A DNA stretch of 64,000 nt from Brevundimonas goettingensis (GTDB lineage Bacteria > Pseudomonadota > Alphaproteobacteria > Caulobacterales > Caulobacteraceae). Shown here in pieces: positions 9,056 through 19,810 of this stretch. Under the pieces are notes generated by a model. It had not been told where the DNA came from. It saw nothing but the letters and a program-made list of their open reading frames with translations, and made no database searches. Each line of letters begins with the position of its first letter. Within the stretch, counting starts at the first letter, position 1. Position numbers and translations under genes: made by a program. The stretch is taken from assembly GCF_017487405.1 (NCBI RefSeq), contig NZ_CP062222.1, positions 3,023,001-3,087,000 of the forward strand, read 5' to 3'.

Positions 9056-9093
9056 CCGCTCATCCCCGCGAAGGCGGGGACCCAGGTTTTAGC
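9056..9093 (+). repeat. Left 38-bp inverted repeat of the GIY-YIG cassette
   Basis: Begins CCGCTCATCCCCGCGAAGG and ends GTTTTAGC. It is the exact reverse complement of 9398-9435. Inside it, TCCCCGC and GCGGGGA form a 7-bp hairpin around GAAG, so each unit is REP-like as well as being one arm of a larger inverted pair. The same 30-base core recurs at 10916-10945 and, inverted, at 11014-11043. Confidence 0.92.
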
Positions 9094-9107
9094 CAAGGTC
9101 TCCGCCA

Positions 9108-9398
9108 TTGGCCTTCTTCACCTATATCGTCGCCAGCAAGCGCAACGGCACGCTCTACATCGGCTCGACCGACAACCTGATCGTTCGGATATCCCAACAT
9201 AGGGAAAAGGCGCGGCCAGACAGCTTCACCGCCAGATACGACGTGGACATTCTCGTCTGGTTCGAGGTCCACGAGACCCGCGCGACGGCCTTCCGACGCG
9301 AGCGTCAGCTCAAGAAATGGAACCGACTGTGGAAGCTCCGGCTCATCGAAGAGATGAACCCTGGGTGGCACGACCTGTTTGAGAGACTGCAGCCGTAG
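9108..9398 (+). CDS. Small GIY-YIG family nuclease
   Basis: 96 residues forming a single GIY-YIG domain: FTYIVASKRNGTLYIGSTDNL contains the Y-I ... Y-I-G core, followed by the catalytic-type Arg (VRISQH), and E in TAFRRERQLKKWNRLWKLRLIE, then NPGWHDL. This is the YhbQ/UPF0213-like group of stand-alone nucleases whose natural substrate is unknown. The start is TTG 9108, with AAGG 9 bases upstream; no ATG is available. The ORF fills the interval between two perfect 38-bp inverted repeats, and its TAG (9396-9398) shares its last base with the right repeat. It lies between thrS and the bkd operon, and its gene body is slightly less GC-rich than its neighbours. Confidence 0.9.
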   Translation: MAFFTYIVASKRNGTLYIGSTDNLIVRISQHREKARPDSFTARYDVDILVWFEVHETRATAFRRERQLKKWNRLWKLRLIEEMNPGWHDLFERLQP

Positions 9399-9435
9399 CT
9401 AAAACCTGGGTCCCCGCCTTCGCGGGGATGAGCGG
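9398..9435 (-). repeat. Right 38-bp inverted repeat of the GIY-YIG cassette
   Basis: Perfect inverted copy of 9056-9093. It starts at the last base of the nuclease stop codon and ends with GGATGAGCGG. Together the two arms make a 380-bp unit (9056-9435) that consists only of repeats and one nuclease gene. Confidence 0.92.
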
Positions 9436-9444
9436 ATTTTAGAT

Positions 9445-9473
9445 CGCGCTCAAGCAGCGAGCGACCGCGTCGC
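9445..9473 (+). repeat. Copy of a dispersed palindromic repeat
   Basis: A 29-base sequence (starts CGCGCTCAAGCAGCG, ends CCGCGTCGC) identical to 45141-45169. It lies directly beyond the GIY-YIG cassette and in front of the 3' end of lpd, between converging genes. The flanking sequence of this copy is degenerate compared with the full palindrome at 45129-45181. Confidence 0.75.
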
Positions 9474-9513
9474 GAGCGGTAGCGCTCTGCGAAGGGCGCC
9501 TTCCCGCCCTTCG

Positions 9514-10908
9514 TCAAATATGTATCGCGTGGCCCAAGGCCCGCAGGGTCGCCTCGTGGAAGGCTTCGCCGAGCGTCGGATGCACGTGGATCACGCCGGC
9601 GACGTCTTCCAGAACCGCGCCCATTTCCAGCATCTGGGCGAAGCTGTTGGAGAGTTCGGCGACGTGCTGGCCGACGGCCTGGACGCCGAGCAGGCGGTGG
9701 TCGTCCTTCGACGCCAGAACCCGGACGAAACCGCCGTCCTCGCCGGCCTCGATGGCCAAGGCGCGGCCGATGGCGGCGAGCGGGAAGACGGCGGTGATGA
9801 CGTCGTCGCGGCCCTCGACGTCGTTCGGCCCGAGGCCGGCGGAAACGATCTCGGGTTCGGTGAAGCAGACGGCGGCGATGGTGACCGGGTCGAAGACCTT
9901 GTCATGGCCCGCGATGATCTCTGCGACCACCTCGCCCTGGGCCGAGCCCTTGTGGGCCAGCATGGGTTCGCCGGTCAGGTCGCCGACGGCCCAGACGTTC
10001 TTCATATTGGTGGCGCAGCGGTTGTCGGTCTTCACGAACGGACCGTCCATGGTCACGCCCATGTTTTCGAGGCCCCACCCCTTGGTGCGGGGGCGGCGGC
10101 CGACCGTGACCAGCACCTTGTCGGCGTCCAGTTGCAGGGGTTCGCCGTCCTTGGTCGTGATCGAGAGCTTGCCGTCGCCGAAGCCGCCCGCGCGGGCGCC
10201 GAGGTGCATCTCGACGCCGTGGCTGGTCAGCCACTTCATGACCGGGTCGGTCAGGGCCTTGTCGTAGAGCGGCAGGATGCGGTCGGCCATCTCGACGATG
10301 GCCACCTCGGCGCCCAGTTTGCGATAGGCGATGCCCAGCTCCAACCCGATATAGCCGCCGCCGACGACGACCAGCTTGTTCGGCACGGTGTCCAGCGACA
10401 GGGCTTCGGTCGAGGAGATGACGTCGCCGCCGAAGGGCAGGAACGGCAGTTCGACCGGCTCGGAGCCCGTGGCGAGAATGACGTGTTCGGCGGTGATGCG
10501 GATGTCGCCGTCGTCCGTGGTGACGACGCAGGTCTTGGCGTCGGCGAAGGTCGCCCAGCCCTTGATGACCTTGACCTTCGCCTTTTTCAGCAGGGCGGCG
10601 ACCCCGTTGTTCAGCTTACGGACGATCCCGTCCTTCCAGGCGACCGTCTTCGACAGATCGATGGCCGGTTCGGACGCCGTGATGCCCAGCGTGCCGTCGC
10701 CGGCGGCCTTGAGCACCGTCTCATACTTGCCCGCCGCATGGATGATGGCCTTGGACGGGATGCAGCCGACGTTCAGACAGGTGCCGCCGAGACCGTCGCC
10801 GCCGTCGACCAGCACGGCGTCCAGCCCCAGCTGGCCACAACGGATGCCGGCCACATAGCCGCCGGTGCCGGCGCCGATGATCAGGACTTTGGTTTTGATC
10901 TGCTGCAT
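9514..10908 (-). CDS. lpdA: Dihydrolipoyl dehydrogenase (E3 of the branched-chain complex)
   Basis: 464 residues, family length. The FAD-binding motif VLIIGAGTGGYVAGIR is at the N-terminus, followed by the redox disulfide GGTCLNVGCIPSKA. The NAD-binding motif VVVGGGYIGLELG is near residue 175, and the C-terminal dimer interface has HVHPTLGEAFHEA with the catalytic His-Glu pair. It reoxidises dihydrolipoyl groups of E2 and makes NADH. It is the last gene of the E1alpha-E1beta-E2-E3 operon, the position of lpdV in Pseudomonas. I took ATG 10908 (MQQIKTK); an ATG at 10923 would add five residues encoded partly by the REP-like repeat. In either case the repeat forms the leader of this gene. Confidence 0.95.
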   Translation of the reverse strand: MQQIKTKVLIIGAGTGGYVAGIRCGQLGLDAVLVDGGDGLGGTCLNVGCIPSKAIIHAAGKYETVLKAAGDGTLGITASEPAIDLSKTVAWKDGIVRKLNNGVAALLKKAKVKVIKGWATFADAKTCVVTTDDGDIRITAEHVILATGSEPVELPFLPFGGDVISSTEALSLDTVPNKLVVVGGGYIGLELGIAYRKLGAEVAIVEMADRILPLYDKALTDPVMKWLTSHGVEMHLGARAGGFGDGKLSITTKDGEPLQLDADKVLVTVGRRPRTKGWGLENMGVTMDGPFVKTDNRCATNMKNVWAVGDLTGEPMLAHKGSAQGEVVAEIIAGHDKVFDPVTIAAVCFTEPEIVSAGLGPNDVEGRDDVITAVFPLAAIGRALAIEAGEDGGFVRVLASKDDHRLLGVQAVGQHVAELSNSFAQMLEMGAVLEDVAGVIHVHPTLGEAFHEATLRALGHAIHI

Positions 10909-10915
10909 CTTTTTA

Positions 10916-10945
10916 CCGCTCATCCCCGCGAAGGCGGGGACCCAG
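10916..10945 (+). repeat. REP-like repeat copy in the E2-E3 gap, first arm
   Basis: Thirty bases identical to the first 30 bases of 9056-9093. It is inverted relative to 11014-11043, with 68 bp between. It overlaps the possible upstream ATG of lpd, and on the coding (minus) strand supplies GGGATGAG a short distance before ATG 10908. Confidence 0.92.
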
Positions 10946-11013
10946 TCCTTAAATCAGTGGGCGCGCTCAGGATCGATAACGCGCCGTCTCCTAGAGGGTC
11001 ATCGCCCAAAGCG

Positions 11014-11043
11014 CTGGGTCCCCGCCTTCGCGGGGATGAGCGG
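11014..11043 (-). repeat. REP-like repeat copy in the E2-E3 gap, second arm
   Basis: Exact reverse complement of 10916-10945. As RNA the two arms could form a 30-bp stem with a 68-base loop between the E2 and E3 cistrons, or two separate small hairpins. The 68 bp between them contain no gene that I can see. Confidence 0.92.
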
Positions 11044-11057
11044 AATGGGGACAGGCT

Positions 11058-12706
11058 TCACCCCATCCACAGCGTAGTGGGATGCTCCAGCAGGCCCTTG
11101 ATCCGTTGCACGAAGACGGCCGCGTCGTGGCCGTCGACGATGCGGTGATCGAAGCTGGACGACAGGTTCATCATCTTGCGGACCACCATCTGGCCGTCCT
11201 TCACCACCACCCGTTCAATGATCTTGTTGGGGCCGACGATGGCCACCTCGGGGTGGTTGATGATCGGGGTGTGGACGACGCCGCCCAGGGTCCCCAGCGA
11301 GGTGATGGTGATGGTCGAGCCGCTGAGCTCCTCACGTTTGGCCGAACCGTCCTTGGCCGCGCCGGAGACGCGGGCGATTTCGGCGGCGGTGTCGTAGGGG
11401 TCGCGCGCCTCGGCGTGGCGGACCACCGGCACCATCAGGCCGTTCGGCGTCTGGGCGGCGATGCCCAGATGCACGGCGGCGTGCTGAGTCAGGACCCCGG
11501 CCTCGTCGTCATAGGTGGCGTTGATCTGCGGCTGGTCGCGAAGGGCCACGATGATGGCGCGGGCGATGAAGGGCAGGACGTTCAGCTTCGCCTTGCCGGT
11601 CTGTTTCGCCTGGGCGTTCAGATGGGCGCGCAGCTCCTCCACCACCGTCATGTCGATTTCCTCGACATAGGTGATGTGCGGGATGCGACGCACGCTCTCG
11701 GCCATCTTCTCCGCGATCTTGCGGCGCAGGCCGATGATGCGGACCTCGGTGGTCCCTTCGGCCTGGGCATAGAGCGAGCCCGTGGCGGCGGGCGCCGCCG
11801 GGGCCTGCGAACCGCGCGCCAGGAAGGCGTCGAGGTCGCCGTGCTCGATGCGACCGGCCGGGCCGGAGCCGGGCACGAACTGCAGCTCGATGCCCAGTTC
11901 GCGGGCGCGGTTGCGCACAGCGGGCGAAGCCAGGGGGCGGACGCCCGGGATCTGGGCCGTGCGGGCGACCGGGGCGGCCTCGGCGACGACCTTGGCCGGC
12001 GCCGCAGCCTTGGCTGGAGCAGGCTTTGGCGTTTCGGCCTTGGGTGCGGGCTTTTCGATCGCCCTCGGAGCCGACGCCGGAGCGGCGGTCACATTGCCGG
12101 CACCCTCGACGTTGAAGGTCACCAGCGGGCCGCCGACCGGGACCTGACGGCCGGGTTCGCCGGTCAGGGAGGCGACGACGCCGGCGACGGGCGAGGTCAG
12201 TTCGACGGTGGCCTTGTCGGTCATGACCTCGGCCAGCAGCTGGTCTTCCTCGACCGTGTCGCCGACCTTGACGTGCCAGGCGACCAGCTCGGCCTCGGCC
12301 GTGCCTTCGCCCACGTCGGGCAGTTTGAAGACGTAGTTGCCGGCGGCGGCCGCAACGGGTTCAGCCTCCGGCGCGACTTCCGGTTCGCCGGCGGCTTCGG
12401 GCTCGGCGGCGACCGGTGCGACGATCTCGGCAACGGGCTCCGGAGCGTCCGACGCATTGCCCGCCCCCTCGACCTCGAACTCGACCAGGGGCGAGCCGAC
12501 GGCGGACATGACGCCGGGCTGGCCGTGGGTGGCGGTGACGACGCCGGTGACCGGGGAGGTCAGTTCGACGGTGGCCTTGTCGGTCATGACGTCGGCGAGG
12601 ACCTGGTCCTCCTCGACCCGGTCGCCGACCTTGACGTGCCAGGCGACCAGTTCGGCCTCGGCGGTGCCTTCGCCCACGTCGGGCAGTTTGAAGACATAAC
12701 GGCCCA

Positions 12707-12707
<1 letters not shown>
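11058..12707 (-). CDS. bkdB: Dihydrolipoamide acyltransferase (E2) of branched-chain 2-oxoacid dehydrogenase, two lipoyl domains
   Basis: 549 residues. Two lipoyl domains in tandem (about residues 1-78 and 121-198) each start YVFKLPDVGEGTAEAELVAW and carry the lipoylated Lys in VMTDKATVEL. An Ala/Pro linker, a peripheral-subunit-binding domain (PLASPAVRNRARELGIELQFV) and the catalytic domain with SFDHRIVDGHDAA (active-site His and Asp) follow. It transfers the acyl group from E1 to CoA. Branched-chain E2 enzymes usually have one lipoyl domain; here the two are very similar. Start ATG 12707 overlaps the E1beta TGA as TGATG. The substrate class is inferred from the operon and from the E1 sequences. 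Confidence 0.93.
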
Positions 12708-13828
<1,121 letters not shown>

Positions 13829-13830
13829 GA

Positions 13831-15141
<1,311 letters not shown>

Positions 15142-15153
15142 TCAAGACTTACC

Positions 15154-15179
15154 GAATTTCGCCTTGCATATGGCGGTTC
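15154..15179. promoter_or_regulatory. Imperfect palindrome between the bkd operon and its putative regulator
   Basis: GAATTTCGCC and GGCGGTTC face each other across TTGCATAT. Lrp/AsnC proteins bind imperfect AT-centred dyads of about this size, and this one lies midway between the two divergent start codons. Assignment as the operator is inference. Confidence 0.35.
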
Positions 15180-15221
15180 AAGGGTATTTTATTGCGTCAT
15201 AACGACAAACGGAGAAACGCC

Positions 15222-15710
15222 TTGGCGGACGAACTCGATCCCATCGACGCGAGAATTCTGGACATCCTGCAGCAGGACGCGGGGCTGTCCGTCGCGGAGG
15301 TCGCCGATCGGGTCGGTCTGTCCGCCTCGCCGTGCTGGCGGCGCATCAAGAGACTGGAAGATTCCGGCCTGATCCGCAAGCGCGTGACCCTGCTGGACGC
15401 CAAGCTGCTGGGCCTCGACTTCGAGGTCTATGCCATCGTCAAGCTGATGCTGCCCTCGTCCGAGAATCTGCAGACCTTCGAGGCCGCCGTCAGCGACTGG
15501 CCCGAGGTGGTCCAGTGCGCCACCATCACCGGCCGCGAGGACTATGTGCTGCGGATCGTCACCTCCGACATGCACGCCTTCGACAAATTCCTGCGCGAGA
15601 AACTGCTGGCCCTGGCCATCGTCTCGGACTGCGAGAGCCATATCGTGACCCGCGGCGTGAAGAATGTGACCGCCCTTCCCCTCGGCATCATCACCCCCCA
15701 CGTGCGATAA
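15222..15710 (+). CDS. bkdR: Lrp/AsnC family transcriptional regulator, probable bkd activator
   Basis: 162 residues with the usual two domains: a winged HTH (LDPIDARILDILQQDAGLSVAEVADRVGLSASPCWRRIKRLEDSGLI, about residues 4-50) and an RAM/ligand-binding domain (about 65-150, with GREDYVLRIVTSD). Divergent orientation from a bkd operon is the arrangement of BkdR in Pseudomonas, an Lrp-type activator that responds to branched-chain amino acids. I chose TTG 15222 because CGGAGA lies about 8 bases upstream and the domain starts immediately; another TTG at 15192 is in frame. Confidence 0.88.
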   Translation: MADELDPIDARILDILQQDAGLSVAEVADRVGLSASPCWRRIKRLEDSGLIRKRVTLLDAKLLGLDFEVYAIVKLMLPSSENLQTFEAAVSDWPEVVQCATITGREDYVLRIVTSDMHAFDKFLREKLLALAIVSDCESHIVTRGVKNVTALPLGIITPHVR

Positions 15711-15735
15711 GGTAAGAGTTCAGAGGGGATACGAC

Positions 15736-16674
15736 ATGATCGAGATGGTGATCGACGCGCGGCGCAAGGATCTCGGCGGGTTCGAGGTCGGCCGCGTCCT
15801 GCCCTTCCATTCGCGCCGGATGATCGGCCCCTTCATCTTCCTGGACCAGATGGGACCGGCGGAGTTCGCGCCGGGGTCGGAATCGATCAACGTCCGTCCC
15901 CACCCCCACATCGGCCTGTCGACCCTGACCTATCTGTTCGAGGGCGAGATCATGCACCGCGACAACCTGGGCTTCACCCAGGCCATCCGTCCGGGCGAGG
16001 TCAACTGGATGACGGCCGGCAAGGGCATCGTCCACTCCGAGCGCACCGATCCGCTGAAGAAGGCGCAAGGGGGCCCCATGCACGGGATGCAGGCCTGGAT
16101 CGCCCTGCCGAACGAGGCCGAGGAGATGGACCCCGGCTTCTTCCACCACGGCGAGGCCGACCTGCCCGCCTATGAGAACGGCGGCCTGTTCGCGCGTCTG
16201 GTCGCGGGCGAGGCCTATGGGGCGTCGTCGGCGGTGAAGACCTCCTCCCCCCTCTTCTACGTCCACTGGGAAATGCAGGAGGGGGTGCGCACCGCCCCGC
16301 CTCCGGGCAAGGGCGCCGGCGGCATGTCCGAACGGGCCCTCTATGTCGCCAAGGGCCAGATCGAGGTGGCGGGGCGCACCTTCCACGAAGGCCAGTTGAT
16401 CGTGCTGGAGCCCCACGCCGAACCCACCGTCAAATCCCTGACTCCATCGACCGTCATGGCCTTGGGCGGCGAGCCGGTCGGCGAGCGGCTGATCTGGTGG
16501 AATTTCGTCGCCTCCTCGCAGGAGCGGATCGACCAGGCCAAGGCCGACTGGAAGGCCGGCCGCATGGCCCTGCCGACCGAGGACGATCTGGAGTTCATCC
16601 CCCTGCCCGACGTCCCCGCGACGCCCGAACCGGCGCCCGCCGAGGTGACGCCCAAGCCGACGGATCCGGTCTAG
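15736..16674 (+). CDS. Pirin family protein
   Basis: 312 residues. The N-terminal cupin holds the iron ligands His56 and His58 (RPHPHIGLSTLTYLFEG), His100 and Glu102 (GKGIVHSERT), at the positions known from human pirin. The second cupin half covers about 180-280. The C-terminal 20 residues are a Pro/Ala/Glu tail absent from most relatives. Bacterial pirins act as quercetin dioxygenases or as metabolic regulators; which applies here cannot be told. It begins 25 bases after the regulator gene in the same direction. Confidence 0.92.
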   Translation: MIEMVIDARRKDLGGFEVGRVLPFHSRRMIGPFIFLDQMGPAEFAPGSESINVRPHPHIGLSTLTYLFEGEIMHRDNLGFTQAIRPGEVNWMTAGKGIVHSERTDPLKKAQGGPMHGMQAWIALPNEAEEMDPGFFHHGEADLPAYENGGLFARLVAGEAYGASSAVKTSSPLFYVHWEMQEGVRTAPPPGKGAGGMSERALYVAKGQIEVAGRTFHEGQLIVLEPHAEPTVKSLTPSTVMALGGEPVGERLIWWNFVASSQERIDQAKADWKAGRMALPTEDDLEFIPLPDVPATPEPAPAEVTPKPTDPV

Positions 16675-16677
16675 GCC

Positions 16678-17646
16678 TCACTCCGCCGCGGCGACGCGTC
16701 TCTGCTCCGCGCTACGGCGCCGGCGTTCGGTCGTCATCCGGTCGGCGATCTCGGACGCCTGAATCGAGGCGTTCATCGGATCGCGCGAGGCGGAATACAG
16801 GGCGAACAGATAGTCCTCGTCCGTCAGGGTCAGACCCGTCACGCCCGGACGCTCGAACAGGTTCAGCACAGTGTCGAACCCGTCCGTCTCGACACGCGGG
16901 TCCGCCGGGGCGAGGGCGACGAAGGCGACATAGTCGCTGACCGCATTGAAGGGCACGCCCTCCAGCTTCTTCATGTCCAGGATGATGGTCACCCCGACCA
17001 GATCGTCGCGAACATTGCCGCGCAGACGCGAGCCGTTCCGCACCGTGACCGAACGGCTCATCATATCGGGCTCCATCGCGCCAAGAGGAATGGCCACCTG
17101 ACCTGAATCCGACATCAGCGGCAAGCTGACCTGCCACCAGCGCACCGGGGCGTCCGACGTGCGGAACGCCTCCAGAGCGGCGTCGCCGAGGCTCACCGCG
17201 CGCCGGGCGGGTCGGAAGCTGATCGGCGAGGCGACCATCAGTTCGTCGGCCAGAGCATCGGGATCATCCGAAGCGAAGATGGAGATGTCCGGGCGGCAGT
17301 CCGGCGAGGGGTCGGGAGACAGGCCGATCGCCTTGGCCACCGCCCCGACCCTGTCCCTCAGAAAGGTCGCGTGTTCGGCGTCCATGAAGGCGACATGGAC
17401 GCAGATGCGGTCGTCCCAGCGCGGGCTGAGCCGGCCCATTGGTCCTGAGCCGACCTCTCGCGCATAGGTCCCCATCGCCCGCCGGGTCGCCGCGACCACG
17501 TCGATGTCGCCAACCCGGTCGCCGTCCGGGTCGGACGAGGCCGCGGCAGGGACCGGCGCCGTCTGGGCCCGCGCGGTCTGGGCCAGCGCACCGCCCGCTG
17601 GACCGAGAGCCAGGGCCGTCAGGGCCGAAAACAATCCTAACTTCAT
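16678..17646 (-). CDS. Hypothetical secreted protein
   Basis: 322 residues with a clear signal peptide (MKLGLFSALTALALGPAGGALA, cleavage near AQT). The mature protein has no motif that I recognise. It contains blocks such as DRICVHVAFMDAEHATFLRDR, PDCRPDISIFASDDPDALADELM and DDLVGVTIILDMKKLEGVPFNAVSDYVAFVALA, which read like a compact mixed alpha/beta domain with two Cys. The C-terminus is highly charged (TTERRRRSAEQRR). Similar proteins of unknown role are scattered through Caulobacterales. It converges with pirin with three bases between the stop codons. Confidence 0.7.
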   Translation of the reverse strand: MKLGLFSALTALALGPAGGALAQTARAQTAPVPAAASSDPDGDRVGDIDVVAATRRAMGTYAREVGSGPMGRLSPRWDDRICVHVAFMDAEHATFLRDRVGAVAKAIGLSPDPSPDCRPDISIFASDDPDALADELMVASPISFRPARRAVSLGDAALEAFRTSDAPVRWWQVSLPLMSDSGQVAIPLGAMEPDMMSRSVTVRNGSRLRGNVRDDLVGVTIILDMKKLEGVPFNAVSDYVAFVALAPADPRVETDGFDTVLNLFERPGVTGLTLTDEDYLFALYSASRDPMNASIQASEIADRMTTERRRRSAEQRRVAAAE

Positions 17647-17724
17647 TCATCGGCTCCCGCGTGCAACCCAGACGATAACACAGCCCGCTGGACCCTCAAG
17701 GGCGGTAAGGTCGCAGACGCGGTC

Positions 17725-18684
17725 CTAAAGCCCCTTCAGGAACCCCAGCAGGGCGGCGTTGACCTCATCGGGCCGTTCCTGCTGCAGCCAGTGGCCGGCG
17801 CCGGGCAGGACGGTCTGGCCGCGGAGGTCGGTCAGCCATTTCGACAGCCCCGCCTCGTGTTGCCCCGCGTAACGCCGCACCGGATCGCGCTCGCCGACGA
17901 GGAAGAGGGACGGCTGATCGATGGTTCTGTCCTGCAGGAAGGCGGTCAGGCTCCAGTTCAGGTCGATGCAGCGATACCAGTCGATCGGGCCCCGGAAGCC
18001 GCCCGCGCTGAACGCCTGCACATATTCGGCGAAATGGGCCTCGCTCATCCAAGGCGGCAGGGTCGCGCCGTCGTCGATGCTCTGCAGCAGGGAGACGCCC
18101 GGGGGCAGGAAGCCGCTCGACAGGCCCTCGTCCGGCGTCGCGCCGTCATAGGACCAGAACATCTTCTTCAGCGCCGTCGCCGGGTCGGCGTCGAAATCGG
18201 CGTGGGCGTCGTCGGGCTGGAAACGGCTGATGTAGAGGTCGCCGAGCCCTGCCCGTTTGGCCAGGGCCGCCATCATCGGCGTCGGCGCCCCCTTGGGGAT
18301 GCGCGGCTGGAAGGGCACCGACAGCCCCGCCACCGCCCTGAAGATATCGGGCCTGAGGAGGGCGCAGTGCCAGGCGACCGGCGCGCCCCAGTCGTGGCCC
18401 ACGACGACGCAGGTCTCTTCCCCCAGCGCCCGGACCAGATCGACCATGTCCCCGACCAGCTTCAGGATCGTATAGTCCTCGCGCCGCTCCGGCTTGTCGG
18501 TCCCTCCATAGCCGCGCATGTCGGGGGCCACGGCGTGATAGCCCGCCTCGGCCAGGGCCTGAACCTGCGCCCGCCAGCTGACGCCGAGTTCGGGGAAGCC
18601 GTGAATGAGCAGCACCAGAGGGCCGTCGCCGGCCTCGAGGATCTGCTGGTTCAGGCCGTCCGTCCTGACGATCCGGGTCTGCAT
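17725..18684 (-). CDS. Alpha/beta hydrolase, epoxide hydrolase type
   Basis: 319 residues. The oxyanion-hole motif HGFPE is at 28-32, DMRGYGGTDKP follows at 55-65, and the nucleophile is Asp98 in GHDWGAPVAW, which together with the cap domain marks the soluble epoxide hydrolase branch, or a haloalkane dehalogenase relative, rather than a Ser esterase. The catalytic His is in LPGAGHWLQQERP near the C-terminus. Start ATG 18684; the longer frame extends antisense into the aldo-keto reductase gene and is rejected. The natural substrate is unknown. Divergent from the reductase at 18754. Confidence 0.88.
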   Translation of the reverse strand: MQTRIVRTDGLNQQILEAGDGPLVLLIHGFPELGVSWRAQVQALAEAGYHAVAPDMRGYGGTDKPERREDYTILKLVGDMVDLVRALGEETCVVVGHDWGAPVAWHCALLRPDIFRAVAGLSVPFQPRIPKGAPTPMMAALAKRAGLGDLYISRFQPDDAHADFDADPATALKKMFWSYDGATPDEGLSSGFLPPGVSLLQSIDDGATLPPWMSEAHFAEYVQAFSAGGFRGPIDWYRCIDLNWSLTAFLQDRTIDQPSLFLVGERDPVRRYAGQHEAGLSKWLTDLRGQTVLPGAGHWLQQERPDEVNAALLGFLKGL

Positions 18685-18753
18685 GGCGTCTCTCCCGCGG
18701 CCCGTCCGACGCCGCCCTTTGCACCCTTGGCGGGCGTCGTGCATTGAAGGGTC

Positions 18754-19599
18754 ATGACCCGCATGACCTCGCTTCCGGACGGTACTCTGGTCCCCGTGCT
18801 CGGCCAAGGCACATGGGAGATCGGCGACGATCCGAAGACCGCCGACGCCGAACAGGCCGCCCTGTCGCGCGGGCTGGATCTGGGCCTGAGCCTGATCGAC
18901 ACCGCCGAACTCTACGGAAACGGCAAGTCCGAACGGCTGGTTGGGGAAGTGATCAGGGGCCGCCGTGACGAGGCCTTTCTGGTGTCCAAGGTCCGGCCCG
19001 AGAACGCCGGCGAAATGTCGATGATGCTGGCCTGCGAAAGGAGCCTTGAGCGCCTCGGGGTGGACCGGCTGGATCTCTATCTTCTGCACTGGGAAAGCCG
19101 CTTCCCGATGGACGAGATCATCGCCGGCTTCGAGGAGCTGATCGACGAGGGGATGATCGCCCGCTGGGGCGTGTCAAACCTCGACCTCAAGACCATGGAC
19201 CGGATGGAGGCGCTGGACGGCGGCGTCGGCTGCCAGACCGACCAGGTCCTCTATCACCTCGGCTCGCGCGGCATCGAGTTCGATCTCCTGCCCTGGGCGC
19301 AGGAGCGCAACATGCCGCTGATGGCCTATTCGCCGCTCGGACGCGGTGGGAAGGGCGGCCTGCTGGAGCATCCGGCCCTGATCGAGATCGCCGACCGGCA
19401 CGACGCCTCCACCGCCCAGATCGCCCTGGCCGCCGTCCTGCGTCAGGAGGGGATCATCGCCATCCCCAAGGCCTCGACCGTCGCCCATGTCGAGGCCAAT
19501 GCCGAGGCGCTGGAGATCGAGCTGGACGCCGAGGATCTGGCGGTGCTGGACCGGGCCTTCCCGCCGCCCTCGACCGCACAACCTCTGGACATCATCTGA
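18754..19599 (+). CDS. Aldo/keto reductase
   Basis: 281 residues, a (beta/alpha)8 NADPH-dependent reductase. The catalytic tetrad is visible: Asp49 and Tyr54 in LIDTAELYG, Lys79 in VSKV, and His112 in YLLHW. The closing AIPKASTVAHVEANAEALEIELDAEDLAVLD is the usual cofactor-binding end. The gene resembles the YeaE-like group; its substrate cannot be named. It begins 69 bases from the divergent hydrolase gene and is followed by a 450-bp non-coding stretch. Confidence 0.92.
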   Translation: MTRMTSLPDGTLVPVLGQGTWEIGDDPKTADAEQAALSRGLDLGLSLIDTAELYGNGKSERLVGEVIRGRRDEAFLVSKVRPENAGEMSMMLACERSLERLGVDRLDLYLLHWESRFPMDEIIAGFEELIDEGMIARWGVSNLDLKTMDRMEALDGGVGCQTDQVLYHLGSRGIEFDLLPWAQERNMPLMAYSPLGRGGKGGLLEHPALIEIADRHDASTAQIALAAVLRQEGIIAIPKASTVAHVEANAEALEIELDAEDLAVLDRAFPPPSTAQPLDII

Positions 19600-19810
19600 C
19601 GCACAGCGGGGGCGCCCATCTGGGGTGGCGCCGGAGGCCGGAAACTATCTTTCCGACTGGAATCACGCGTGAAATTTGTCCCAATCTTGAGACAACAGTC
19701 GGTTGAGAGCGCTCACCCGCTTTACGTTCACACGGTCTTCACGCGATGAAACCCATGCATGCATCCAGCGCACGGCCCGGTTGATCCCAAACGCGTTTTA
19801 AGGGAAAGTC

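Noticed and set aside
9108..9398. GIY-YIG gene as a homing endonuclease of a group I intron
   Set aside because: It lies between intact genes, not within a split gene or RNA, and the protein is a short stand-alone domain without a DNA-binding extension.
9056..11043. Four copies of the REP-like repeat as a CRISPR array
   Set aside because: Copies are in inverted pairs with unequal distances and contain genes between them.
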